From Labia minor (Eukaryota; Arthropoda; Insecta; Dermaptera; Spongiphoridae), in contig OY720349.1 in the NCBI GenBank assembly GCA_963082975.1, forward strand, positions 66,710,501 to 66,774,500: a DNA stretch of 64,000 nucleotides, in the 5' to 3' direction. Both the position numbers and the translations under genes were made by a program. The notes under the pieces are model-generated. The model searched no databases. It saw only the letters and a program-made list of their open reading frames with translations, and was not told the DNA's origin. How positions within the stretch are numbered: the first letter of the stretch is position 1; every line of letters begins with the position of its first letter. Positions 34,801-49,823 of the stretch are shown piece by piece.

Positions 34801-37800
34801 CTACAATGACCTTTCATAATTTTTAAGGGAAAATTAAAATATGAAATTTTTAAAAATAAATAATAAATTCGTTCATTTAACATCATAAAAATATTAAAAA
34901 AAATATTATTGATATTTTTGATGAATAATTATTTTTTTATGCCGAAAACCTAGGGTCATCATACGATGACCTTTCATAATTTTTACGGGAAAATTAAAAA
35001 ATGAAATTTTTAAAAATAAATAATAAATTCGTTCATTTTACATCATATAAATATTAAAAAAATATATTATTGATATTTCTGATGAATAATTATTTTTTTA
35101 TACCGAAAACCTAGGGTCATCCTACGATGACCTTTCATAATTTTTAAGGGAAAATTAAAAAATGAAATTTTTAAAAATAAATAATAAATTCGTTCATTTT
35201 ACATCATATAAATATTAAAAAAATATATTATTGATATTTCTGATGAATAATTATTTTTTTATGCTGAAAACCTAAGGTCATCCTACAATGACCTTTCAAA
35301 ATTTTTACGGGAAAATTAAAATATAAAATTTTTAAAAATAAATAATAAATTCGTACATTTTACATCAGAAAAATATTAAAAAAATATATTATTGATATTT
35401 CTGATGAATAATTATTTTTTTAATGCCGAAAACCTAGGGTCATCCTACGATGACCTTTCATAATTTTTACGGGAAAATTAAAAAATGAAATTTTTAGAAA
35501 ATCAATAATAAATTCGTTCATTTTACATCATAAAAATATTAAAAAAATATATTATTCATATTTCTTACTAAAAATTATTTTTTTATGCCGAAACCTAGGG
35601 TCATCCTACGATGACCTTTCATAATTTTTACGGGAAAATTAAAAAATGAAATTTTTAAAAATAAATAATAAATTCGTTCAGTTTACATCATAAAAATATT
35701 GAAAAAATATATTATTGATATTTCTGAAGAATAATTATTTTTTTTTCCGAAAACCTAGGGTCATCCTACGATGACCTTTCATAATTTTTACGGGAAAATT
35801 AAAAAATGAAATTTTTAGAAAATAAATAATAAATTCGTTCAGTTTACATCATAAAAATATTGAAAAAATATATTATTGATATTTTTGATGAATAATTATT
35901 TTTTTATGCCGAAAACCTAAGGTCATCCTACGATGAACTTTCATAATTTTTAAGGGAAAATTAAAATATGAAATTTTTAAAAATAAATAATAAATTCGTT
36001 CATTTAACTTCATAAAAATATTAAAAAAATATATTATTGATATTTCTGATGAATAATTATTTTTTTATGCCGAAAACCTAGGGTCATCCTACGATGACCT
36101 TTCATAATTTTTACGGGAAAATTAAAAAATGAAATTTTTAGAAAATCAATAATAAATTCGTTCATTTTACATCATAAAAATATTAAAAAAATATATTATT
36201 CATATTTCTTACTAAAAATTATTTTTTTATGCCGAAACCTAGGGTCATCCTACGATGACCTTTCATAATTTTTACGGGAAAATTAAAAAATGAAATTTTT
36301 AAAAATAAATAATAAATTCGTTCAGTTTACATCATAAAAATATTGAAAAAATATATTATTGATATTTCTGAAGAATAATTATTTTTTTTTCCGAAAACCT
36401 AGGGTCATCCTACGATGACCTTTCATAATTTTTACGGGAAAATTAAAAAATGAAATGTTTTAAAAATAAATAATAAATTCTTTCATATAACTTCATAAAA
36501 ATATTAAAAAAAATATTATTGATATTTTTGATGAATAATTATTTTTTTATGCCGAAAACCTAGTGTCATCCTACGATGACCTTTCATAATTTTTACGGGA
36601 AAATTAAAAAATGAAATTTTTAAAAATAAATAATAAATTCGTTCATTTTACATCATATAAATATTAAAAAAATATATTATTGATATTTCTGATGAATAAT
36701 TATTTTTTTATACCGAAAACCTAGGGTCATCCTACGATGACCTTTCATAATTTTTTAGGTAAAATTAAAAAATGAAATGTTTTAAAAAAAATAATAAATT
36801 CGTTCTGTTTACATCATAAAAATATTGAAAAAATATATTATTGATATTTCTGAAGAATAAATATTTTTTTTCCGAAAACCTAGGGTCATCCTACGATGAC
36901 CTTTCATAATTTTTAAGGTAAAATTAAAAAATTAAATGTTTTAAAAAAAATAATAAATTCGTTCATTTTACATCATAAAAATATTAAAAAAATATATTAT
37001 TGATATTTCTGATGAATAATTATTTTATTATGCCGAACACCTAGGGTCATCCTACGATGACCTTTCATAATTTTTACGGGAAAATTAAAAAATGAAATTT
37101 TTAAAAATAAATAATAAATTCGTACATTTTACATCAGAAAAATATTAAAAAAATATATTATTGATATTTCTGATGAATAATTATTTTTTATGCCGAAACC
37201 CTAGGGTCATCCTAAGATGACCTTTCATAATTTTTACGCGAAACTTAAAAAATGAAATTTTTAAAAATAAATAATAAATTCGTTCATTTTACATCATATA
37301 AATATTAAAAAAATATATTATTGATATTTCTGATGAATAATTATTTTTTTATGCCGAAAACCTAAGGTCATCCTACGATGACCTTTCATAATTTTTAAGG
37401 GAAAGTTAAAATATGAAATTTTTAAAAATAAATAATAAATTCGTTCATTTAACTTCATAAAAATATTAAAAAAATATATTATTGATATTTCTGATGAATA
37501 ATTATTTTTTTATGCCGAAAACCTAGGGTCATCCTACGATGACCTATCATAATTTTTTCGGTATAATTAAAAAATGAAATATTTTAAAAAAAATAATAAA
37601 TTTGTACATTTTACATCAGAAAAATATTAAAAAAATATATTATTGATATTTCTGATGAATAATTATTTTTTTATGCCGAAAACCTAGGGTCATCCTAAGA
37701 TGACCTTTCATAATTTTTACGGGAAACTTAAAAAATGAAATTTTTAAAAATAAATAATAAATTCGTTCATTTTACATCATATAAATATTAAAAAAATATA

Positions 37801-40610
37801 TTATTGATATTTCTGATGAATAATTATTTTTTTTCCGAAAACCTAGGGTCATCCTACGATGACGTTTCATAATTTTTTCGGTAAAATTAAAAAATGAAAT
37901 GTTTTAAAAAAAATAATAAATTCGTTCTGTTTACATCATAAAAATATTGAAAAAATATATTATTGATATTTTTGATGAATAATTATTTTTTTATGCCGAA
38001 AACCTAAGGTCATCCTACGATGAACTTTCATAATTTTTAAGGGAAAATTAAAATATGAAATTTTTAAAAATAAATAATAAATTCGTTCATTTAACTTCAT
38101 AAAAATATTAAAAAAATATATTATTGATATTTCTGATGAATAATTATTTTTTTATGCCAAAACCTAGGGTCATCCTACGATGACCTTTCATAATTTTTTA
38201 GGTAAAATTAAAAAATGAAATGTTTTAAAAAAAATAATAAATTCGTTCTGTTTACATCATAAAAATATTGAAAAAATATATTATTGATATTTCTGAAGAA
38301 TAATTATTTTTTTTCCGAAAACCTAGGGTCATCCTACGATGACCTTTCATAATTTTTTAGGTAAAATTAAAAAATTAAATGTTTTAAAAAAAATAATAAA
38401 TTCGTTCATTTTACATCATAAAAATATTAAAAAAATATATTATTGATATTTCTGATGAATAATTATTTTTTTATTCCGAAAACCTAGGGTCATCCTACGA
38501 TGACCTTTCATAATTTTTACGGGAAAATTAAAAAATGAAATTTTTAAAAATAAATAATAAATTCGTTCATTTTACATCATAAAAATATTAAAAAAATATA
38601 TTATTGATATTTCTGATGAATAATTATTTTTTTAATGCCGAAAACCTAGGGTCATCCTAAGATGACCTTTCATAATTTTTACGGGAAAATTAAAAAATGA
38701 AATTTTTAGAAAATCAATAATAAATTCGTTCATTTTACATCATAACAATATTAAAAAAATATATTATTCATATTTCTTACTAAAAATTATTTTATTATGC
38801 CGAAACCTAGGGTCATCCTACGATGACCTTTCATAATTTTTACGGGAAAATTAAAAAATGAAATTTTTAAAAATAAATAATAAATTCGTTCATTTTACAT
38901 CATAAATATATTAAAAAAATATATTATTGATATTTCTGATGAATAATTATTTTTTTTTCCGAAAACCTAGGGTCATCCTACGATGACCTTTCATAAATTT
39001 TACGGGAAAATTAAAAAATGAAATGTTTTAAAAAAAATAATAAATTCGTTCATTTTACATCATATAAATATTAAAAAAATATATTATTGATATTTCTGAT
39101 GAATAATTATTTTTTTATGCCGAAAACCTAGGGTCAACCTACGATGACCTTTCATAATTATTACGGGAAAATTAAAAAATGAAATTTTTAAAAATAAATA
39201 ATAAATTCGTTCATTTTACATCATATAAATATTAAAAAAATATATTATTGATATTTCTGAAGAATAATTATTTTTTTATGCAGAAAACCTAAGGTCATCC
39301 TACAATGACCTTTCATAATTTTTAAGGGAAAATTAAAATATGAAATTTTTAAAAATAAATAATAAATTCGTTCATTTAACATCATAAAAATATTAAAAAA
39401 AATATTATTGATATTTTTGATGAATAATTATTTTTTTATGCCGAAAACCTAGGGTCATCATACGATGACCTTTCATAATTTTTACGGGAAAATTAAAAAA
39501 TGAAATTTTTAAAAATAAATAATAAATTCGTTCATTTTACATCATATAAATATTAAAAAAATATATTATTGATATTTCTGATGAATAATTATTTTTTTAT
39601 ACCGAAAACCTAGGGTCATCCTACGATGACCTTTCATAATTTTTAAGGGAAAATTAAAAAATGAAATTTTTAAAAATAAATAATAAATTCGTTCATTTTA
39701 CATCATATAAATATTAAAAAAATATATTATTGATATTTCTGATGAATAATTATTTTTTTATGCTGAAAACCTAAGGTCATCCTACAATGACCTTTCAAAA
39801 TTTTTACGGGAAAATTAAAATATAAAATTTTTAAAAATAAATAATAAATTCGTACATTTTACATCAGAAAAATATTAAAAAAATATATTATTGATATTTC
39901 TGATGAATAATTATTTTTTTAATGCCGAAAACCTAGGGTCATCCTACGATGACCTTTCATAATTTTTACGGGAAAATTAAAAAATGAAATTTTTAGAAAA
40001 TCAATAATAAATTCGTTCATTTTACATCATAAAAATATTAAAAAAATATATTATTCATATTTCTTACTAAAAATTATTTTTTTATGCCGAAACCTAGGGT
40101 CATCCTACGATGACCTTTCATAATTTTTACGGGAAAATTAAAAAATGAAATTTTTAAAAATAAATAATAAATTCGTTCAGTTTACATCATAAAAATATTG
40201 AAAAAATATATTATTGATATTTCTGAAGAATAATTATTTTTTTTTCCGAAAACCTAGGGTCATCCTACGATGACCTTTCATAATTTTTACGGGAAAATTA
40301 AAAAATGAAATTTTTAGAAAATAAATAATAAATTCGTTCAGTTTACATCATAAAAATATTGAAAAAATATATTATTGATATTTTTGATGAATAATTATTT
40401 TTTTATGCCGAAAACCTAAGGTCATCCTACGATGAACTTTCATAATTTTTAAGGGAAAATTAAAATATGAAATTTTTAAAAATAAATAATAAATTCGTTC
40501 ATTTAACTTCATAAAAATATTAAAAAAATATATTATTGATATTTCTGATGAATAATTATTTTTTTATGCCGAAAACCTAGGGTCATCCTACGATGACCTT
40601 TCATAATTTT
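31801..40610. repeat. Internal tandem duplication of about 4.3-4.5 kb in unit A
   Basis: The block from about 31801 to 36139 recurs from 36140. Rare variants keep a 4,339-bp shift: AGAAAATCAA at 31801 and 36140, CTTTCATATA at 32141 and 36480, the GGGAAAGTTAAA variant near 33062 and 37401, and TCATAACAAT at 34401 and 38740. After about 38950 the second copy holds one extra monomer and the shift becomes about 4,499 (GGGTCAACC near 34631 and 39130). The order stops matching where ACGGGAAAATT (36111) faces TTCGGTATAATT (about 40610). Units B and C have a single counterpart as far as visible. Confidence 0.85.
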
Positions 40611-42587
40611 TTCGGTATAATTAAAAAATGAAATATTTTAAAAAAAATAATAAATTTGTACATTTTACATCAGAAAAATATTAAAAAAATATATTATTGA
40701 TATTTCTGATGAATAATTATTTTTTTATGACGAAATCCTAGGGTCATCCTACGATGACCTTTCATAATTTTTACGGGAAAATTAAAAAATGAAATGTTTT
40801 AAAAATAAATAATAAATTCGTTCATATAACTTCATAAAAATATTAAAAAAAATATTATTGATATTTTTGATGAATAATTATTTTTTTATGCCGAAAACCT
40901 AGTGTCATCCTACGATGACCTTTCATAATTTTTACGGGAAAATTAAAAAATGAAATTTTTAAAAATAAATAATAAATTCGTTCATTTTACATCATATAAA
41001 TATTAAAAAAATATATTATTGATATTTCTGATGAATAATTATTTTTTTATACCGAAAACCTAGGGTCATCCTACGATGACCTTTCATAATTTTTTAGGTA
41101 AAATTAAAAAATGAAATGTTTTAAAAAAAATAATAAATTCGTTCTGTTTACATCATAAAAATATTGAAAAAATATATTATTGATATTTCTGAAGAATAAT
41201 TATTTTTTTTCCGAAAACCTAGGGTCATCCTACGATGACCTTTCATAATTTTTTAGGTAAAATTAAAAAATTAAATGTTTTAAAAAAAATAATAAATTCG
41301 TTCATTTTACATCATAAAAATATTAAAAAAATATATTATTGATATTTCTGATGAATAATTATTTTATTATGCCGAACACCTAGGGTCATCCTACGATGAC
41401 CTTTCATAATTTTTACGGGAAAATTAAAAAATGAAATTTTTAAAAATAAATAATAAATTCGTACAATTTACATCAGAAAAATATTAAAAAAATATATTAT
41501 TGATATTTCTGATGAATAATTATTTTTTTATGCCGAAAACCTAGGGTCATCCTAAGATGACCTTTCATAATTTTTACGCGAAACTTAAAAAATGAAATTT
41601 TTAAAAATAAATAATAAATTCGTTCATTTTACATCATATAAATATTAAAAAAATATATTATTGATATTTCTGATGAATAATTATTTTTTTATGCCGAAAA
41701 CCTAAGGTCATCCTACGATGACCTTTCATAATTTTTAAGGGAAAATTAAAATATGAAATTTTTAAAAATAAATAATAAATTCGTTCATTTAACTTCATAA
41801 AAATATTAAAAAAATATATTATTGATATTTCTGATGAATAATTATTTTTTTATGCCGAAAACCTAGGGTCATCCTAAGATGACCTTTCATAATTATTACG
41901 GGAAACTCTAAAAATGAAATTTTTAAAAATAAATAATAAATTCGTTCATTTTACATCATATAAATATTAAAAAAATATATTATTGATATTTCTGATGAAT
42001 AATTATTTTTTTTCCGAAAACCTAGGGTCATCCTACGATGACGTTTCATAATTTTTTCGGTAAAATTAAAAAATGAAATGTTTTAAAAAAAATAATAAAT
42101 TCGTTCTGTTTACATCATAAAAATATTGAAAAAATATATTATTGATATTTTTGATGAATAATTATTTTTTTATGCCGAAAACCTAAGGTCATCCTACGAT
42201 GAACTTTCATAATTTTTAAGGGAAAATTAAAATATGAAATTTTTAAAAATAAATAATAAATTCGTTCATTTAACTTCATAAAAATATTAAAAAAATATAT
42301 TATTGATATTTCTGAAGAATAATTATTTTTTTATGCCGAAAACCTAGGGTCATCCTACGATGACCTTTCATAATTTTTTAGGTAAAATTAAAAAATGAAA
42401 TGTTTTAAAAAAAATAATAAATTCGTTCTGTTTACATCATAAAAATATTGAAAAAATATATTATTGATATTTCTGAAGAATAATTATTTTTTTTCCGAAA
42501 ACCTAGGGTCATCCTACGATGACCTTTCATAATTTTTTAGGTAAAATTAAAAAATTAAATGTTTTAAAAAAAATAATAAATTCGTTC

Positions 42588-42592
42588 ATTTT
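42588..42592. other. Paralogous empty insertion site 2
   Basis: A single ATTTT in the same monomer context as 27169-27173, with the diagnostic G at 42632. Confidence 0.85.
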
Positions 42593-45500
42593 ACATCATA
42601 AAAATATTAAAAAAATATATTATTGATATTTGTGATGAATAATTATTTTTTTATGCCGAAAACCTAGGGTCATCCTACGATGACCTTTCATAATTTTTAC
42701 GGGAAAATTAAAAAATGAAATTTTTAAAAATAAATAATAAATTCGTACATTTTACATCATAAAAATATTAAAAAAATATATTATTGATATTTCTGATGAA
42801 TAATTATTTTTTTATGCCGAAAACCTAGGGTCATCCTACGATGACCTTTCATAATTTTTACGGGAAAATTAAAAAATGAAATTTTTAAAAATAAATAATA
42901 AATTCGTTCATTTTACATCATATAAATATTAAAAAAATATATTATTGATATTTCTGAAGAATAATTATTTTTTTTCCGAAAACCTAGGGTCATCCTACGA
43001 TGACCTTTCATAATTTTTTAGGTAAAATTAAAAAATGAAATTTTTAAAAATAAATAATAAATTCGTTCATTTTACATCATAAAAATATTAAAAAAATATA
43101 TTATTGATATTTCTGATGAATAATTATTTTTTTATGCCGAAAACCTAGGGTCATCCTACGATGACCTTTCATAATTTTTACGGGAAAATTAAAAAATTAA
43201 ATTTTTAAAAATAAATAATAAATTCGTTCATTTTACATCATATAATATTAAAAAAATATATTATTGATATTTCTGATGAATAATTATTTTTTTATGCCGA
43301 AAACCTAGGGTCATCCTACGATGACCTTTCATAATTTTTACGGGAAAATTAAAAAATGAAATTTTTAAAAATAAATAATAAATTCGTTCATTTTACATCA
43401 TATAAATATTAAAAAAATATATTATTGATATTTCTGAAGAATAATTATTTTTTTATGCAGAAAACCTAAGGTCATCCTACAATGACCTTTCATAATTTTT
43501 AAGGGAAAATTAAAATATGAAATTTTTAAAAATAAATAATAAATTCGTTCATTTAACTTCATAAAAATATTAAAAAAAATATTATTGATATTTTTGATGA
43601 ATAATTATTTTTTTATGCCGAAAACCTAGGGTCATCCTACGATGACCTTTCATAATTTTTACGGGAAAATTAAAAAATGAAATTTTTAAAAATAAATAAT
43701 AAATTCGTTCATTTTACATCATATAAATATTAAAAAAATATATTATTGATATTTCTGATGAATAATTATTTTTTTATACCGAAAACCTAGGGTCATCCTA
43801 CGATGACCTTTCATAATTTTTACGGGAAAATTAAAAAATGAAATTTTTAAAAATAAATAATAAATTCGTTCATTTTACATCATATAAATATTAAAAAAAT
43901 ATATTATTGATATTTCTGATGAATAATTATTTTTTTATGCAGAAAACCTAAGGTCATCCTACAATGACCTTTCAAAATTTTTACGGGAAAATTAAAATAT
44001 AAAATTTTTAAAAATAAATAATAAATTCGTACATTTTACATCAGAAAAATATTAAAAAAATATATTATTGATATTTCTGATGAATAATTATTTTTTTAAT
44101 GCCGAAAACCTAGGGTCATCCTACGATGACCTTTCATAATTTTTACGGGAAATTTAAAAAATGAAATTTTTAGAAAATCAATAATAAATTCGTTCATTTT
44201 ACATCATAAAAATATTAAAAAAATATATTTTTCATATTTCTTACTAAAAATTATTTTTTTATGCCGAAACCTAGGGTCATCCTACGATGACCTTTCATAA
44301 TTTTTACGGGAACATTAAAAAATGAAATTTTTAAAAATAAATAATAAATTCGTTCAGTTTACATCATAAAAATATTGAAAAAATATATTATTGATATTTC
44401 TGAAGAATAATTATTTTTTTTTCCGAAAACCTAGGGTCATCCTACGATGACCTTTCATAATTTTTACGGGAAAATTAAAAAATGAAATGTTTTAAAAATA
44501 AATAATAAATTCGTTTATATAACTTCATAAAAATATTAAAAAAAATATTATTGATATTTTTGATGAATAATTATTTTTTTATGCCGAAAACCTAGTGTCA
44601 TCCTACGATGACCTTTCATAATTTTTACGGGAAAATTAAACAATGAAATTTTTAAAAATAAATAATAAATTCGTTCATTTTACATCATATAAATATTAAA
44701 AAAATATATTATTGATATTTTTGATGAATAATTATTTTTTTATACCGAAAACCTAGGGTCATCCTACGATGACCTTTCATAATTTTTAAGGGAAAATAAA
44801 ATATGAAATTTTTAAAAATAAATAATAAACTCGTTCATTTAACTTCATAAAAATATTAAAAAAAATATTATTGATATTTTTGATGAATAATTATTTTTTT
44901 ATACCGAAAACCTAGGGTCATCCTACGATGACCTTTCATAATTTTTACGGGAAAATTAAAAAATGAAATTTTTAAAAATAAATAATAAATTCGTTCATTT
45001 TACATCATTTAAATATTAAAAAAATATATTATTGATATTTCTGATGAATAATTATTTTTTTTCCGAAAACCTAGGGTCATCCTACGATGACGTTTCATAA
45101 TTTTTTCGGTAAAATTAAAAAATGAAATGTTTTAAAAAAAATAATAAATTCGTTCTGTTTACATCATAAAAATATTGAAAAAATATATTATTGATATTTT
45201 TGATGAATAATTATTTTTTTATGCCCAAAACCTAAGGTCATCCTACGATGAACTTTCATAATTTTTAAGGGAAAATTAAAATATGAAATTTTTAAAAATA
45301 AATAATAAATTCGTTCATTTAACTTCATAAAAATATTAAAAAAATATATTATTGATATTTCTGATGAATAATTATTTTTTTATGCCGAAAACCTAGGGTC
45401 ATCCTACGATGACCTTTCATAATTTTTTCGGTATAATTAAAAAATGAAATATTTTAAAAAAAATAATAAATTTGTACATTTTACATCAGAAAAATATTAA

Positions 45501-48500
45501 AAAAATATATTATTGATATTTCTGATGAATAATTATTTTTTTATGCCGAAAAACTAGGGTCATCCTACGATGACCTTTCATAATTTTTACGGGAAAATTA
45601 AAAAATGAAATTTTTAAAAATAAATAATAAATTCGTACATTTTACATCAGAAAAATATTAAAAAAATATATTATTGATATTTCTGATGAATAATTATTTT
45701 TTTATGACGAAATCCTAGGGTCATCCTACGATGACCTTTCATAATTTTTACGGGAAAATTAAAAAATGAAATTTTTAAAAATAAATAAGAAATTCGTTCA
45801 TTTTATTCATAAAAATATTAAAAAAATATATTATTGATATTTCTGATGAATAATTATTTTTTTATGCCGAAAACCTAGGGTCATCCTACGATGACCTTTC
45901 ATAATTTTTACGGGAAAATTAAAAAATGAAATTTTTAAAAATAAATAATAAATTCGTACATTTTACATCATAAAAATATTAAAAAAATATATTATTGATA
46001 TTTCTGATGAATAATTATTTTTTTATGCCGAAAACCTAGGGTCATCCTACGATGACCTTTCATAATTTTTACGGGAAAATTAAAAAATGAAATTTTTAAA
46101 AATAAATAATAAATTCGTTCAGTTTACATCATAAAAATATTGAAAAAATATATTATTGATATTTCTGAAGAATAATTATTTTTTTTCCGAAAACCTAGGG
46201 TCATCCTACGATGACCTTTCATAATTTTTACGGGAAAATTAAAAAATGAAATGTTTTAAAAATAAATAATAAATTCGTTTATATAACTTCATAAAAATAT
46301 TAAAAAAAATATTATTGATATTTTTGATGAATAATTATTTTTTTATGCCGAAAACCTAGTGTCATCCTACGATGACCTTTCATAATTTTTACGGGAAAAT
46401 TAAACAATGAAATTTTTAAAAATAAATAATAAATTCGTTCATTTTACATCATATAAATATTAAAAAAATATATTATTGATATTTTTGATGAATAATTATT
46501 TTTTTATACCGAAAACCTAGGGTCATCCTACGATGACCTTTCATAATTTTTAAGGGAAAATTAAAATATGAAATTTTTAAAAATAAATAATAAACTCGTT
46601 CATTTAACTTCATAAAAATATTAAAAAAAATATTATTGATATTTTTGATGAATAATTATTTTTTTATACCGAAAACCTAGGGTCATCCTACGATGACCTT
46701 TCATAATTTTTACGGGAAAATTAAAAAATGAAATTTTTAAAAATAAATAATAAATTCGTTCATTTTACATCATATAAATATTAAAAAAATATATTATTGA
46801 TATTTCTGATGAATAATTATTTTTTTATGTAGAAAACCTAAGGTCATCCTACAATGACCTTTCATAATTTTTACGGGAAAATTAAAATATAAAATTTTTA
46901 AAAATAAATAATAAATTCGTACATTTTACATCAGAAAAATATTAAAAAAATATATTATTGATATTTCTGATGAATAATTATTTTTATATGCCGAAAACCT
47001 AGGGTCATCCTACGATGACCTTTCATAATTTTTACGGGAAAATTAAAAAATGAAATTTTTAAAAATAAATAATAAATTCGTTCATTTTACATCATAAAAA
47101 TATTAAAAAAATATATTATTGATATTTCTGATGAATAATTATTTTTTTAATGCCGAAAACCTAGGGTCATCCTACGATGACCTTTCATAATTTTTACGGG
47201 AAAATTAAAAAATGAAATTTTTAGAAAATCAATAATAAATTCGTTCATTTTACATCATAAAAATATTAAAAAAATATATTATTCATATTTCTTACTAAAA
47301 ATTATTTTTTTATGCCGAAACCTAGGGTCATCCTACGATGACCTTTCATAATTTTTACGGGAAAATTAAAAAATGAAATTTTTAAAAATAAATAATAAAT
47401 TCGTTCAGTTTACATCATAAAAATATTGAAAAAATATATTATTGATATTTCTGAAGAATAATTATTTTTTTTTCCGAAAACCTAGGGTCATCCTACGATG
47501 ACCTTTCATAATTTTTACGGGAAAATTAAAAAATGAAATGTTTTAAAAATAAATAATAAATTCTTTCATATAACTTCATAAAAATATTAAAAAAAATATT
47601 ATTGATATTTTTGATGAATAATTATTTTTTTATGCCGAAAACCTAGTGTCATCCTACGATGACCTTTCATAATTTTTACGGGAAAATTAAAAAATGAAAT
47701 TTTTAAAAATAAATAATAAATTCGTTCATTTTACATCATATAAATATTAAAAAAATATATTATTGATATTTCTGATGAATAATTATTTTTTTATACCGAA
47801 AACCTAGGGTCATCCTACGATGACCTTTCATAATTTTTTAGGTAAAATTAAAAAATGAAATGTTTTAAAAAAAATAATAAATTCGTTCTGTTTACATCAT
47901 AAAAATATTGAAAAAATATATTATTGATATTACTGAAGAATAAATATTTTTTTTCCGAAAACCTAGGGTCATCCTACGATGACCTTTCATAATTTTTAAG
48001 GTAAAATTAAAAAATTAAATGTTTTAAAAAAAATAATAAATTCGTTCATTTTACATCATAAAAATATTAAAAAAATATATTATTGATATTTCTGATGAAT
48101 AATTATTTTATTATGCCGAACACCTAGGGTCATCCTACGATGACCTTTCATAATTTTTACGGGAAAATTAAAAAATGAAATTTTTAAAAATAAATAATAA
48201 ATTCGTACATTTTACATCAGAAAAATATTAAAAAAATATATTATTGATATTTCTGATGAATAATTATTTTTTATGCCGAAACCCTAGGGTCATCCTAAGA
48301 TGACCTTTCATAATTTTTACGCGAAACTTAAAAAATGAAATTTTTAAAAATAAATAATAAATTCGTTCATTTTACATCATATAAATATTAAAAAAATATA
48401 TTATTGATATTTCTGATGAATAATTATTTTTTTATGCCGAAAACCTAAGGTCATCCTACGATGACCTTTCATAATTTTTAAGGGAAAGTTAAAATATGAA

Positions 48501-49823
48501 ATTTTTAAAAATAAATAATAAATTCGTTCATTTAACTTCATAAAAATATTAAAAAAATATATTATTGATATTTCTGATGAATAATTATTTTTTTATGCCG
48601 AAAACCTAGGGTCATCCTACGATGACCTATCATAATTTTTTCGGTATAATTAAAAAATGAAATATTTTAAAAAAAATAATAAATTTGTACATTTTACATC
48701 AGAAAAATATTAAAAAAATATATTATTGATATTTCTGATGAATAATTATTTTTTTATGCCGAAAACCTAGGGTCATCCTAAGATGACCTTTCATAATTTT
48801 TACGGGAAACTTAAAAAATGAAATTTTTAAAAATAAATAATAAATTCGTTCATTTTACATCATATAAATATTAAAAAAATATATTATTGATATTTCTGAT
48901 GAATAATTATTTTTTTTCCGAAAACCTAGGGTCATCCTACGATGACGTTTCATAATTTTTTCGGTAAAATTAAAAAATGAAATGTTTTAAAAAAAATAAT
49001 AAATTCGTTCTGTTTACATCATAAAAATATTGAAAAAATATATTATTGATATTTTTGATGAATAATTATTTTTTTATGCCGAAAACCTAAGGTCATCCTA
49101 CGATGAACTTTCATAATTTTTAAGGGAAAATTAAAATATGAAATTTTTAAAAATAAATAATAAATTCGTTCATTTAACTTCATAAAAATATTAAAAAAAT
49201 ATATTATTGATATTTCTGATGAATAATTATTTTTTTATGCCAAAACCTAGGGTCATCCTACGATGACCTTTCATAATTTTTTAGGTAAAATTAAAAAATG
49301 AAATGTTTTAAAAAAAATAATAAATTCGTTCTGTTTACATCATAAAAATATTGAAAAAATATATTATTGATATTTCTGAAGAATAATTTTTTTTTTTCCG
49401 AAAACCTAGGGTCATCCTACGATGACCTTTCATAATTTTTTAGGTAAAATTAAAAAATTAAATGTTTTAAAAAAAATAATAAATTCGTTCATTTTACATC
49501 ATAAAAATATTAAAAAAATATATTATTGATATTTCTGATGAATAATTATTTTTTTATTCCGAAAACCTAGGGTCATCCTACGATGACCTTTCATAATTTT
49601 TAAGGGAAAATTAAAAAATGAAATTTTTAAAAATAAATAATAAATTCGTTCATTTTACATCATAAAAATATTAAAAAAATATATTATTGATATTTCTGAT
49701 GAATAATTATTTTTTTAATGCCGAAAACCTAGGGTCATCCTAAGATGACCTTTCATAATTTTTACGGGAAAATTAAAAAATGAAATTTTTAGAAAATCAA
49801 TAATAAATTCGTTCATTTTACAT

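Larger units (their letters stand above)
27169..42587. repeat. Higher-order unit A (15,419 bp)
   Basis: Bounded by equivalent empty-site positions at 27169 and 42588. Rare variants recur one unit later: the shortened ATATAATATT at 27821 and 43240, and AATAAATAAG followed by ATTTTATTCAT at 30361 and 45780, each 15,419 bp apart. The unit is about 96 monomers long. It differs from unit B by an internal duplication of about 4.3-4.5 kb and by local events in B, a net difference of 2,412 bp (15 monomers). Confidence 0.85.
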
